This document shows positions 30,335-41,386 of a DNA stretch of 64,000 nt, piece after piece (within the stretch, counting starts at the first letter, position 1; every line of letters begins with the position of its first letter). The DNA is from [Chlorobium] sp. 445 (lineage in GTDB: Bacteria > Bacteroidota > Chlorobiia > Chlorobiales > Thermochlorobacteraceae), in NCBI GenBank assembly GCA_002763895.1, contig NSLH01000004.1, positions 62,001-126,000 of the forward strand, given 5' to 3'. A program made the position numbers and the translations under genes. Under the pieces are notes generated by a model that was not told the origin of the DNA, made no database searches, and was given only the letters and a program-made list of their open reading frames with translations.

Positions 30335-30458
30335 TAGCTTGCGATTTTTTCGATGGTTGGGTTTTCTTGGCTTGCAACATTTGCGCTTTACGCTTGGCTT
30401 TCATTCGCGCAATTGCTTTACGATGCTTCTTAGCAACTTGTCTACCGCGCTTGTTCAT
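30327..30458 (-). CDS. very small basic protein
   Basis: A 43-residue protein starting MNKRGRQVAKKHRKAIARMKAKRKA, with 16 Lys/Arg (37%). Similar 35-50 residue basic proteins starting with this pattern are, from memory, annotated as hypothetical in Chlorobi and Bacteroidetes. The composition suggests RNA or ribosome binding. It overlaps the ppa start by 8 bp, consistent with coupling. The longer upstream frame to 30686 lacks conservation features, so I use ATG 30458. Confidence 0.6.
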   Translation of the reverse strand: MNKRGRQVAKKHRKAIARMKAKRKAQMLQAKKTQPSKKSQAND

Positions 30459-30704
30459 CTGCTTTATTTTGCTTCGTCTTATAGAGTTAAAGAGATGCGT
30501 AAAAAGTATGCAAGTATAATGTTTTTGTAGCGCTGCTTCAAGTCGAAACTGTTGATTTATGCTCTTGCTTCTCAAGGCAGCAGTAGCTTTTTTTGCTGCG
30601 AAATTTTTATGCGTTTTTTTAACTTCTCTTGCAAGACTCGTGCCCAAGCGAGCCAGCTTTGAGAAAGCAAGCCAATTAACTGACAAAACTGCAAAGGAGT
30701 ATTT

Positions 30705-32773
30705 ATGCCAACCGCTAAGACAACCCAGCGAAAATCTTCTTCAAAGAAAGCCATATCGTCGAATGGCACTGCGCATACCAATGGCGCTGCACAAAATCAC
30801 ACACCGACAACTTCGCCTGAAATCAATTCTGTGCTCAACGAGCGGCGCGTCTTCAAACCCAGTAAAGCATTCTCTCAAGCCGCACACGTCAAGTCTATGG
30901 CAGAGTATGAACAGCTCTGTAAAGAAGCCGAAAAAGATCCTGAAAAGTACTGGGCGAACTTAGCCTCGCAATTTTATTGGTTCAAAAAGTGGCGCAAAGT
31001 GTTTGAGTGGAAGTTGCCCTATGCCAAATGGTTTATCGGTGGCACCACCAACATCTGCTACAACGCAATTGACCGACATCTCACCACATGGCGTAAAAAC
31101 AAAGCTGCAATTATCTGGGAAGGTGAACTCGGTGAGCAGCGCGTGCTGACCTATATCCAACTGCATCGTGAGGTCTGCAAACTTGCAAATGCGCTCAAAA
31201 AGCGCGGTATTAAGAAAGGCGATCGTGTGGCAATCTATATGGGCATGTGTCCTGAATTAGCGATTGCTATGCTGGCTTGCGCGCGCATCGGCGCTGTGCA
31301 TAGTGTCATCTTCGGTGGTTTCTCTGCGCAAGCTGTAGCTGACCGTATCAACGATGCCCATGCTAAATGGTGATTTGTTCCGATGGCGTACACCGACGCG
31401 GCAACATTCTCAATCTGAAAGCCGTAGTCGATGAAGCACTGGTTAATACACCCTCCGTTGAAAATGTCATTGTCTATCAACACCTCAAACATGATGGCGC
31501 CATCTCCATCAATATGGTCGATGGGCGCGATCACTGGTGGCACGATTTAATGAGCCTTGCAAATGACGACTGTCCCGCCGAACCTGTTGATGCTGAACAT
31601 CCTCTCTTTATTCTTTACACCAGCGGCTCAACGGGCAAACCCAAAGGCATTTTGCATACCACAGGTGGCTACATGGTTCATGTTGCTACCTCACACAAAA
31701 TGGTCTTCGATATCAAAGACGAGGACATCTACTGGTGCACTGCCGACGCTGGCTGGATTACTGGACACAGCTATTTTGTCTATGGACCGCTGTGCAACGG
31801 AACGACCTCACTGATGTACGAAGGCGCGCTCAACTATCCTGACTGGGGACGCATCTGGGATATGATTGAGCGGCATAAGGTTACTATTCTTTACACAGCG
31901 CCAACGGCAATTCGCTCTTTCATTCGCGCTGGTGATGAATGGGTCAATAAACACAATCTCTCTTCGCTGCGTCTCTTGGGCACTGTCGGTGAGCCAATTA
32001 ATCCTGAAGCATGGATGTGGTACTACACCGTTGTCGGCAAAAAGAAATGTCCTATCGTAGATACATGGTGGCAAACTGAAACGGGCGGCATCATGATTTC
32101 GCCGCTCCCAGGTGCTACTCCGCTCAAACCGGGCACTGCCACGCGTCCTTTGCCTGGCATCTCTGTCGATGTTGTCAAAAAAGATGGCACACCGTGTAAA
32201 GCTAATGAAGGCGGTTTCCTTGTCATTAAGCGCCCATGGCCCTCGATGCTTCGCACCATTTTCGGCGACGATGCACGCTACGAAAAAGTCTACTGGTCAG
32301 AGATTAAAGGGGTCTATTTTACGGGCGATGGCGCACGCAAAGACAAAGATGGCTATATCTGGATTATGGGTAGAGTCGACGATGTGGTCAATGTCAGCGG
32401 ACACCGTCTCGGCACCAGTGAAGTAGAAAGCGCACTTGTCTCGCATCAAGCTGTCGCAGAAGCTGCTGTGGTCAGTCGCCCTGATGAGATTAAAGGCAAT
32501 GCGCTGGTGGCGTTTGTTACCTTGCGCGCTGGGTATGAAGGCAATGCTGCACTGCGCGAAGAGCTACGCAATCATGTTGCACGTGAAATTGGCCCTATTG
32601 CAAAGCCCGATGAAATTCGTTGGGCAGAAGCCTTGCCTAAAACACGCAGCGGTAAAATTATGCGCCGCTTGCTACGCGAACTGGCAACCAATGGGGTAAT
32701 TTCAGGCGATACTACCACGCTCGAAGACTTTAGCACCCTCGAGAAACTGCGTCAGCAAGAAGAAGAAGAATAA
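30705..32773 (+). CDS. acs: acetyl-CoA synthetase (AMP-forming), frameshifted
   Basis: Activates acetate to acetyl-CoA through acetyl-AMP, central to acetate photoassimilation in this lineage. An N-terminal Ala/Thr-rich extension is followed by the ACAS region ([22 protein letters not shown]), the AMP-binding motif [19 protein letters not shown], and the C-terminal acetylation-site motif [11 protein letters not shown]. The frame breaks at AAA 31365-31367; a fourth A restores [22 protein letters not shown]. The reconstructed protein is 689 residues. The start is ATG 30705 with an AAAGGAGT ribosome-binding site. A terminator follows. Confidence 0.93.
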
Positions 32774-32808
32774 GCCGCTTTGGCATGACGGCGATATTCT
32801 TGAAAGGC

Positions 32809-32841
32809 ATAGGCGGAGTGATTTCCGCCTATCGTTTTTTT
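32809..32841 (+). terminator. intrinsic terminator after acs
   Basis: A perfect 9-bp stem ATAGGCGGA (32809-32817) / TCCGCCTAT (32824-32832) with a 6-nt loop, followed by seven T at 32835-32841. It lies 36 bp after the acs stop. Confidence 0.9.
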
Positions 32842-32939
32842 AAGAGAGTAGCGCTCTCGATGCTTGAGATGTGGAAGTTTTTGCGCTGCGGCTTAACTTT
32901 GTTAAAGTTTTCCACTGTTCAATGCTAAACTTCTTGTAG

Positions 32940-34619
<1,680 letters not shown>

Positions 34620-34636
34620 CTTCATTTATTTGTGGA

Positions 34637-35509
34637 ATGCTCAAAAAACGAGTATGGGAAATTCTCGATGTTGCGCCTGAAAGTGATCGGGTGAGCCAAA
34701 TCGAGAGCACAATCATGTTCTCTTTGATTTTGCTCAATGCCACGGCCCTGATTCTCTCAACGGTCGAATCCCTTAACGAAAGCTATAGTGTGTGCTTTAC
34801 CTTGCTTGAAGATGTTTCCGTCGTGCTCTTTACGCTCGAATACCTTGGACGCCTGTGGTCGTGCACCGTTTTGCCCGAGTACCGCTCACCATTTTTAGGT
34901 CGACTTCGGTTCGTCTTTACGCTGGAATCCTTGATTGACTTACTGGCTATCTTACCTTTTTACCTCTCATTTGCAGATTTAGACTTGCGCATACTTTGGC
35001 TACTTAGGCTCTTACGCATTTTCCGACTGCTCAAACTTGCACGCTACTCTACTGCGGTTTCACTTCTTGGTGCTACGATTTACGCACGACGCGCCGAATT
35101 GATTGCAACTGGACTGCTCATGTTTCTTATCTTAATGATTGGCTCCACGCTGATGTTCTTTGCTGAGCGTGAAGCTCAACCCGACAAATTTCCTGACATT
35201 CCCACAGCTATGTGGTGGGCAGTGATTACGCTAACCACAATTGGTTATGGGGATGTTTTTCCTATTACCACGCTGGGCAAAGTGATTGGTGGCTTTATTG
35301 CTATCTTCGGCATCGGCTTTGTTGCACTGCCGACAGGCATCATTAGCGTTGGATTTGTTGAAGAGTTGCGTGCTTTCAAAGAAAGTCAGAAACAAAAATC
35401 CGCTGAAAAAGCCACAGACACACAAGACCCTGTTTCAGTCAAGTATGTTTGCCCACACTGTGGTAAAGAGATTGAAGTTTCGCTGCTCTCCAAGCCGAAG
35501 ACAGAATAA
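34637..35509 (+). CDS. voltage-gated potassium channel (Kv type)
   Basis: A six-transmembrane inner-membrane channel of 290 residues. The S4 voltage sensor carries regularly spaced positive charges (Arg118, Arg124, Arg127, Arg130, Lys133, Arg136). The selectivity filter is TTIGYGD (residues 200-206). After S6 comes a short cytoplasmic tail with a single CPHC pair (Cys272/Cys275) in YVCPHCGKEIEVSLL, half of a zinc ribbon. It is 17 bp downstream of pyrG; no functional link is implied. It would conduct K+ and help set membrane potential. Confidence 0.93.
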   Translation: MLKKRVWEILDVAPESDRVSQIESTIMFSLILLNATALILSTVESLNESYSVCFTLLEDVSVVLFTLEYLGRLWSCTVLPEYRSPFLGRLRFVFTLESLIDLLAILPFYLSFADLDLRILWLLRLLRIFRLLKLARYSTAVSLLGATIYARRAELIATGLLMFLILMIGSTLMFFAEREAQPDKFPDIPTAMWWAVITLTTIGYGDVFPITTLGKVIGGFIAIFGIGFVALPTGIISVGFVEELRAFKESQKQKSAEKATDTQDPVSVKYVCPHCGKEIEVSLLSKPKTE

Positions 35510-35522
35510 ACACTCTTACGCC

Positions 35523-36365
35523 TTAGCGCAGCAAGTCCTCCAGACTTGTCGCCTTATCTGTTTTTTCATCCCGGTATTTGATGATAATCGGCGTATAGAT
35601 TGAAAGTCCATGGTCTTCAGCAAACGCATTTTTGATCGGACGCGAGCCGGCTACGACCACAGCACCTTTCGGAATAATCAGCGGCGTCTCTGCAGTTTTA
35701 CGCAAAATGCGACCATACACCACGTCGTAGACCGGTGTAGAACCATTAAGAATTACGCCTGTACCGATGACGGCTTTTTCTTCGACAATGGTGCCTTCGT
35801 ACACACCACAATTTCCACCAATCATGACGCCGTCTTCAATGATGACCGGCATTGCGCCGATGGGTTCGAGCACGCCACCGAGTTGCGATGCTGCAGAGAG
35901 ATGCACATTCTTTCCTACTTGAGCACAACTGCCAACAAGCGCATGTGAATCAATCATTGTGCCAGCATCAACATAGGCGCCCACATTGATGTAGGCTGGC
36001 GGCATGACCACAACGCTTGGCGCAAGATAGGCACCGTCGCGCACAGTCGTGCCGCCTGGTACAATGCGTATTTTTTCGCTTCCGCTAAACTGGCGAGTCG
36101 GATAAGTATCTTTATCGACAAAACTGAACGGTGGTGAGGACGGCATCACCTTCATCTCGCCCAAACGAAACCCTAACAAAATGCCCTGCTTGACCCAATG
36201 GTTAACTTTCCAGACCCCATCAAGTTTTTCAGCAGCGCGAATCTGACCGAGATTGAGCTTATACTTGAACTCAGCAAAGACTTCCCGCGCTTTGGCATGT
36301 GCTTGCAACGCTTCTGTTGAGAGCGTGGCAAGTTGCTCAATATGCGCCTGCAATTGAATGTCCAT
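35523..36365 (-). CDS. dapD: 2,3,4,5-tetrahydropyridine-2,6-dicarboxylate N-succinyltransferase
   Basis: A succinyl-CoA-dependent step of lysine/diaminopimelate biosynthesis. It is a left-handed beta-helix acyltransferase with hexapeptide repeats ([29 protein letters not shown], then [19 protein letters not shown], then [16 protein letters not shown]). The 280-residue length matches. The start is ATG 36365. It lies 11 bp downstream of the RNase gene on the same strand, so probably in the same transcript, and converges on the channel gene. Confidence 0.96.
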   Translation of the reverse strand: MDIQLQAHIEQLATLSTEALQAHAKAREVFAEFKYKLNLGQIRAAEKLDGVWKVNHWVKQGILLGFRLGEMKVMPSSPPFSFVDKDTYPTRQFSGSEKIRIVPGGTTVRDGAYLAPSVVVMPPAYINVGAYVDAGTMIDSHALVGSCAQVGKNVHLSAASQLGGVLEPIGAMPVIIEDGVMIGGNCGVYEGTIVEEKAVIGTGVILNGSTPVYDVVYGRILRKTAETPLIIPKGAVVVAGSRPIKNAFAEDHGLSIYTPIIIKYRDEKTDKATSLEDLLR

Positions 36366-36376
36366 TTTGAAGGAAT

Positions 36377-38059
36377 TTAGAGCGAGCTGTATTCTTGTGT
36401 GATATCTTGTGTTGTTCCACGAATGAAAAATCGGAAGTCATCACTTCGCAGTGTATCGTCCACTTTGATACGCACAAGTAGCAAATGCTGTAAAAACCAT
36501 TTCCATTCAGGCTGCATGTCTTGACTACGCAGCGGCTCTAAGATAGTAGGACTGATAAGCAAATCTAATTTGGTGAATGGGCGCTTTGTATGCCACGCAT
36601 ATTTGCGTAACCATCGCTCAATCTGATGGATGGTCGTCTGCCGCGCTTGAATGACGCCTGTGCCGCCGCATGCTGGGCATTCATCGCCCATGCGTTGCAT
36701 CAAACTTGGGCGAATGCGCTCACGTGTAATTTGCATAATGCCAAAGTCAGACATCGGCAGCACATTTGATTTTGCACGGTCGCGTTTGAGTTCAGCTTTC
36801 ATGGTCTCGTAGACTTTGCGCGCGTTGCGTTCATCGAGCAAATCAATGAAATCAATGACGATGATGCCACCAATGTCGCGCATACGCAATTGCCGAGCGA
36901 TTTCTTTTGCGGCTTCAAGATTGGTGCGCAGCGAGTTTTCCTCTTGCTCTTTTTTTGCAGCGTAGCGCCCGCTATTGACATCAATGACCACCATGGCTTC
37001 AGTCTGCTCAATGATCAGGTAGCCACCGGACTTTAGCCAAACCTTGCGCGAGAAAATTGACTCGACATCTTTGGCAATGCCATAACTTTCGAAGAGTGGT
37101 AACCTCCCCTTGTAGAGTGTTATTTTTTTTTCCATTTCAGGCGCTGCCCAGCGCACATAATTCAGCGCTTCACGGTGAATGACTGGCGAATTCGTTGCGA
37201 CTTCCGTTACATCTTCTGTAAGAAAATCACGTAGCGCGCTCGCCGTGATTGTATCATCTTTGAAAATCAGTTTCGGCGGTTTTGCCGTTTTGACGCTCTC
37301 TTCAATTTGCTTCCACTTGTTGAGCAAAATTTCCATATCGGTGCGTAGCAGTGCTTCTTCTTGCTCCTCTGCCACTGTACGTACAATTGCGCCAAAATCT
37401 TTTGGAAGCATTGAGCGCACAATCGTCTTTAAGCGTCGTCGCTCTCGGCGGTTGATAATGCGCTTTGAGACCGCAATGTGCCCTTCACCAAATGGGAGCA
37501 AGACAATAAAGCGTCCAGCAATGGTAATGTCGGAAGTCAAACGCGAACCTTTTGTGCCAATAGGCTCTTTGATGACTTGAACCAAAATGCTATCGTTAGG
37601 CTTGAGTTTGCTTGCAATCATCTGCGTGTAGGATTGCCTGCGTTCTGGCTGAGCTATCGCTGTCTCCTGTTTGTTTGCAGTTTGAGCGATGTTACCATTG
37701 TCTCGTGGTCCTTGTTTGATTGCAGCAGGCGGCACCGCCACATTGCCATTGGGCTCATTTTCTGCGCTCTCATCCTCTTCTTCATCCTCTTCTTCAAAGT
37801 CTTCGTCAAGCATCGCGCGGTAATCTTCACCTGTTGTCCCAACGTCGGAAAAGTGCAAGAATCCATCTTGTTCCTGACCAATATCAATGAACGCAGCTTG
37901 CAAGCCTTCGACCACTTTTTGTACACGCCCAAGGTAGATATCGCCGACCGACCGTGAGCTGTCTGGGCGCTCAATGAGGAGTTCTGCTAATCTACCATCT
38001 TCCACAATTGCCACCTGAATCTCGTCGCCTTGTTGATTCATCAAAATTTGCCGTTTCAT
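36377..38059 (-). CDS. ribonuclease E/G family protein
   Basis: An endoribonuclease for rRNA maturation and mRNA decay. An N-terminal S1 domain ([24 protein letters not shown]) is interrupted by a ~65-residue acidic, Gln/Asn-rich insertion ([18 protein letters not shown]...). The catalytic core has the metal-binding aspartates in [10 protein letters not shown] and [10 protein letters not shown], and the Zn-link CPACGGTG near residue 470. There is no long C-terminal scaffold, so it is RNase G-like in size (560 residues). The start is ATG 38059. Confidence 0.93.
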   Translation of the reverse strand: MKRQILMNQQGDEIQVAIVEDGRLAELLIERPDSSRSVGDIYLGRVQKVVEGLQAAFIDIGQEQDGFLHFSDVGTTGEDYRAMLDEDFEEEDEEEDESAENEPNGNVAVPPAAIKQGPRDNGNIAQTANKQETAIAQPERRQSYTQMIASKLKPNDSILVQVIKEPIGTKGSRLTSDITIAGRFIVLLPFGEGHIAVSKRIINRRERRRLKTIVRSMLPKDFGAIVRTVAEEQEEALLRTDMEILLNKWKQIEESVKTAKPPKLIFKDDTITASALRDFLTEDVTEVATNSPVIHREALNYVRWAAPEMEKKITLYKGRLPLFESYGIAKDVESIFSRKVWLKSGGYLIIEQTEAMVVIDVNSGRYAAKKEQEENSLRTNLEAAKEIARQLRMRDIGGIIVIDFIDLLDERNARKVYETMKAELKRDRAKSNVLPMSDFGIMQITRERIRPSLMQRMGDECPACGGTGVIQARQTTIHQIERWLRKYAWHTKRPFTKLDLLISPTILEPLRSQDMQPEWKWFLQHLLLVRIKVDDTLRSDDFRFFIRGTTQDITQEYSSL

Positions 38060-38212
38060 TCTTTATCACTTTAGAAGTTCTTCAAGAGTTTTTTGCATAG
38101 AGCATTATCTTTCAATTTAGCGAGAGTTTATTGCACTCGCAACATGGTCTTTGCTGCCCAAGGTCGTGTATTTCTTTTGGTTCTTAATGCACTTTGACAT
38201 GTATGCAAACAG

Positions 38213-38242
38213 AAAAAGCCTTGCTTTTGTCAAGCAAGGCTT
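38213..38242 (-). terminator. intrinsic terminator after pscB
   Basis: A perfect 11-bp stem AAGCCTTGCTT (38216-38226) / AAGCAAGGCTT (38232-38242) with a 5-nt loop. On the minus strand it runs into a T-rich stretch. It is 30 bp past the pscB stop codon and ends the pscAB unit. Confidence 0.9.
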
Positions 38243-38272
38243 AGCTTTGCACACTTTGTGGTGTCAATGCGC

Positions 38273-38596
38273 TTAGCGGGCAAAGAACGGCTTATCGTAC
38301 AGTTCCAGACGCTTTTCAGGTGTGAAGCGGAAATCCAGAATGTCGCCTTCGGGACGCACTTCAATGAGCGCGCCAGAGGGGCACGCATCTGCATCGAAGC
38401 ACAGTTGGCATGAAATGCACGCCTTCTGGTCAATGTAGTAGCGGAATCCTCCTTCTTGCACATCTCCGTAAAGTTTAACGCCAATTGCATTGACTTTGGG
38501 CGGGCATTGGTCCAAGCAGAACCCGCAGGCAATGCAGAGGTTCTCAATGATGTCGTATTTGTTCTTTACCCGCTTTTTGACTTTTGCTTCTGCCAT
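38273..38596 (-). CDS. pscB: photosystem P840 reaction centre iron-sulfur protein, short form
   Basis: A peripheral subunit carrying the FA/FB [4Fe-4S] clusters that pass electrons from FX to soluble ferredoxin. Cluster 1 ligands: Cys21, 24, 27, 31 (CIACGFCLDQCP). Cluster 2: Cys60, 63, 66, 72 (CISCQLCFDADACPSGAL), with the two-residue expansion before the last Cys. The ATG at 38596 has a GGAGG ribosome-binding site 7 bp upstream, so I reject a longer in-frame start at 38758, which would reach into the pscA 3' end and read through the hairpin. The result is 107 residues. The Chlorobaculum protein is, from memory, about 231 residues because of a Lys/Ala/Pro-rich N-terminal arm that is missing here. 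Confidence 0.93.
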   Translation of the reverse strand: MAEAKVKKRVKNKYDIIENLCIACGFCLDQCPPKVNAIGVKLYGDVQEGGFRYYIDQKACISCQLCFDADACPSGALIEVRPEGDILDFRFTPEKRLELYDKPFFAR

Positions 38597-38690
38597 CGGA
38601 AGACCTCCGTTCGAGAGTTTGAAAGTTTTAGAAGTTTGATTTACTGAATAATAAAACTCTTTTTTTCGTTCCGCAAACTCTTCGAGAGAT

Positions 38691-38724
38691 AAAAAAGGGG
38701 ACTTGGACGCGCCGTCCAGTCCCC
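38691..38724 (-). terminator. terminator-like hairpin between pscA and pscB
   Basis: GC-rich arms GGGGACTTGGAC (38697-38708) and GTCCAGTCCCC (38714-38724) pair over 11 bp with one bulged T and a 5-nt loop. Read on the minus strand, the hairpin is followed directly by six T (38691-38696). It lies 27 bp after the pscA stop and about 95 bp before the pscB start, so it probably acts as a partial terminator or processing/stability element. Confidence 0.85.
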
Positions 38725-38750
38725 CAAAAGTCTCGTGCTGCGAGAAAGAA

Positions 38751-41042
38751 CTACGCAATCAGTTTCAGCAGGAAGTCCACCATCTGTGCGAGCATATCGC
38801 TGCCAGCACGGGCGGCATCGCTCACTGGCGGTGGCGCTGGTTGATTTGTAGCATAGAATCCATTAGCTACATAGAGCCAGACCAGCATAAATGTACCGCT
38901 GAAATAGAGAATCGTGCCTGCAAACTTCGAGTCAGACAGGTTCAGCACTGGGAAGCGGAACTTGACGTCGCGTCCGAGGAAGGTCTTACCCAGCCAGCGA
39001 ATCGTGCGGGTCTGGATATCTGCGCCTTCCAAGCGCGAACCTCTGTCTTTGAACCACACAGCAAAGCTAATGAACCAGACCAGGTGTCCGAGCAGCAACA
39101 CCACTGTCAGGTGCGAACTTGCCCAGATTGCTTGGGTTTCTGTCCACATGTAGTAGAAGATACCACCGGTATAGTGATGCGAAAGTTTCGCAATACTATC
39201 CCAAGCGTTGCAGTCTGCTACTGCCATACCGTAGTTCATTGAAGCCAGCCATCCGCCATCAATGTACCATTCAATGACAGAGAGCGGTTTCACCGACCAA
39301 AGAATTGCAAACCACATCTGGTCTTGAATCGAGACACCGCATGTGCCGCCATAGACCGGACCGATGCACGGGAACGAGAAGGAGTTCTTCTTCAGACCCA
39401 AGTCATCCCACAGTGCAGAGGTATGCGAGAAGAATGCAATTCTCGAGGTTGCGACGGATGCAAAGAGCCACCCTGCGACAATGGCATGCCATGCGCACCA
39501 GTCATTGATGCTGGGGTCGGTGAACATCCATGCAAACATCGGCGTCGGTTTCAACCAGTAGAAACTCATCGTGATGTTTGCCCCCATCATATTGAGTTCG
39601 CACAGCGAGTTCCAGCAAATCACGGCATAGACGGAAATCATCGTCGTAAAGCACATCACCATGATGGTGCCGACAAATTTCACTTGGAATTCCTTGTCGC
39701 GTCCGAGCGCAATCCACTTAGACTTCAGTTGATTGTACAGACCCGACATTTGAATCTTCAAGAGATATTGTCCACCATGGAACACGCCTGAGAACACATA
39801 GAGGAAACCGCAGATGATGTGGTTGAATGCCACGAGGTTAATCACCACCTGCGCCATACCGAACACACGACCGTCTTTGGGCAGAATCGCATAGGGTGGA
39901 TATTCAGGATATTCGATCTTGGTCAAATCGGTGTTGCCATTCGCATCAAAGCCGACACGGTTGAAAGGTTCACCGTAGATGTAGTAGACCAAATCATTGA
40001 GTTGGGTATAGAAGAACTGCGGTCTATCGGTAAAGGCTGCGAAGGCAAACCAACCCAATGCGATATTGACGTAACCCATTGAGGTCAGGTGCACAGAGAA
40101 AATCGCTTTCAGATCATCGTTCAGATGCTCTGCAGCGCGTGGAGGATTTGCACGCCAGTAGAAGCCCAATGCTAGCCAGACGGCACCCCAGATGAAAGCC
40201 ATAAAGGCTTCGGAGTTAATCTTCTGGAAGTCAGGCTCCGGCGTAATCCCCAGAGCGAACCACATTACAAAGCCCCAAGCCAGGAAGAGGAAGCCTTGAT
40301 AGATGGTGTGAGGTCCAAGCGCTTCAGAGTAATTCTTTGCACTCGGTCCGCCAATGCCACCTGGAATGATACTTCCGAACATGCGGAAATCGCGGAAGTT
40401 ACCTGGCACGCTGGCTTGTTTGTAGTTCCAGAAAAAGAGGAAGGCAAGTGGGTTCGAGAGGTTGCTTGTCCAGTGCCGCCAACCGCCGAAGATCAGGAAG
40501 GCGCCCACTACAAAGTGAATGCCTGCCCACCAGAGCAGTTTGCGTGCCGCTTCCATTTGAGCAGCGGGATCAGCACTGTAGGTGTCAATACCCAGTGACA
40601 CCATACGCGGCTTAATCGTCAGATAGAACCAGTTGTCGTAGAACCCTGCTGCGCCATTTGGGAAAATTTGGATACCCGAGATGTAGTAGATACCCATCAC
40701 GATACCCAAGCACCCTAACAGCGCGAGGTGTCCACCAAACACCTGTTCATCAGTGAGTTTATCCGCGTCAAAGGCTTGAAACCATTTGGTTGTTCTGGTT
40801 TCAGTGCGCTTTAAGAGGAAGCGCTTCATTTCGCTTACGTCTGCTTCCATCACAACAGGCTTGCCAGACGCAGCGGCCGGCTTTGCTTCACCTGCTTTAG
40901 GTGCGGCTTTTGCCGCTGCGGCAGGTGCCGCTGCCGGTTTCTTAGCCGCAGCTTGAAGTTTCCCTGCTTGCGAAGGCGCAGGCTTCTTTTCGCTGCCGCC
41001 GCCACCTGGCGTTCCGCCAGTCGGTTTCTCTTGATCAGCCAT
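38751..41042 (-). CDS. pscA: photosystem P840 reaction centre large subunit
   Basis: The core of the homodimeric type I reaction centre: binds the P840 pair, antenna bacteriochlorophylls and the inter-subunit FX [4Fe-4S] cluster. Eleven transmembrane helices are expected. The FX loop FPCIGPVYGGTC provides Cys559 and Cys568 from each monomer. Segments such as WFYLTIKPRMVSLGIDTYS, FNHIICG and SRLEGADIQTRTIRWLGK are PscA hallmarks. The N terminus has a ~65-residue Ala/Pro/Lys/Gly-rich extension (KKPAAAPAAAAKAAPK). Total 763 residues; the Chlorobaculum protein is, as I recall, about 731. ATG 41042 follows AAAGGAG. pscB is downstream past a terminator-like hairpin; the B12-regulator gene is upstream on the same strand. 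Confidence 0.98.
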   Translation of the reverse strand: MADQEKPTGGTPGGGGSEKKPAPSQAGKLQAAAKKPAAAPAAAAKAAPKAGEAKPAAASGKPVVMEADVSEMKRFLLKRTETRTTKWFQAFDADKLTDEQVFGGHLALLGCLGIVMGIYYISGIQIFPNGAAGFYDNWFYLTIKPRMVSLGIDTYSADPAAQMEAARKLLWWAGIHFVVGAFLIFGGWRHWTSNLSNPLAFLFFWNYKQASVPGNFRDFRMFGSIIPGGIGGPSAKNYSEALGPHTIYQGFLFLAWGFVMWFALGITPEPDFQKINSEAFMAFIWGAVWLALGFYWRANPPRAAEHLNDDLKAIFSVHLTSMGYVNIALGWFAFAAFTDRPQFFYTQLNDLVYYIYGEPFNRVGFDANGNTDLTKIEYPEYPPYAILPKDGRVFGMAQVVINLVAFNHIICGFLYVFSGVFHGGQYLLKIQMSGLYNQLKSKWIALGRDKEFQVKFVGTIMVMCFTTMISVYAVICWNSLCELNMMGANITMSFYWLKPTPMFAWMFTDPSINDWCAWHAIVAGWLFASVATSRIAFFSHTSALWDDLGLKKNSFSFPCIGPVYGGTCGVSIQDQMWFAILWSVKPLSVIEWYIDGGWLASMNYGMAVADCNAWDSIAKLSHHYTGGIFYYMWTETQAIWASSHLTVVLLLGHLVWFISFAVWFKDRGSRLEGADIQTRTIRWLGKTFLGRDVKFRFPVLNLSDSKFAGTILYFSGTFMLVWLYVANGFYATNQPAPPPVSDAARAGSDMLAQMVDFLLKLIA

Positions 41043-41386
41043 AGTCTTCTCCTTTAAGTTTGAAACAAGGTGATGATCATTTTACCTCTGTTCGCCTTAC
41101 CTAATCGTTCATTTTAAGCGGCGAACAAACGCGTGAAGTTTGACCAGCAGCCTATTTGCGTCAGAATAGACTGCCTTTGGTACTGCTTCAAACTTTTCAA
41201 AGAACAGAACAGAACTCTCTGTTGCAACTTTACTACTATGGTACGACTTTTTACTGCGCCTCCTTACGCTAGGAGCGTCTCTGCGTCGAGGCCAAACCCA
41301 GAGAGCGATACTGCATTTGACTTGAAAGAACAGGTGATAAGTTCATTTTTGAATCAGTAAAGAAAGAACACTTAAACTCTCTGCTT
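41043..41386 (-). promoter_or_regulatory. pscA upstream region
   Basis: A 344-bp gap between the regulator stop and pscA. It has a good ribosome-binding site (AAAGGAG, about 41050). On the minus strand there are two TAAAAT -10-like elements (about 41080 and 41113). A 7-bp inverted repeat GTTCGCC (41090-41096) / GGCGAAC (41120-41126) flanks one of them. Also present: AGAAC three times in direct repeat (41201-41215) and a small palindrome ACGCT-AGG-AGCGT (41266-41278). None is proven. A separate pscA promoter is likely because the gap is long. Confidence 0.4.

Noticed and set aside
30705-32773. acs as two genes or as a pseudogene
   Set aside because: One added A at 31365-31367 joins the halves into a complete, well-conserved enzyme; the same type of break occurs in essential genes here.
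38597-38758. Longer pscB start giving a 161-residue protein
   Set aside because: The extra 54 residues would be encoded across the terminator hairpin and the end of pscA, have no reaction-centre character, and the ATG at 38596 has a strong GGAGG.
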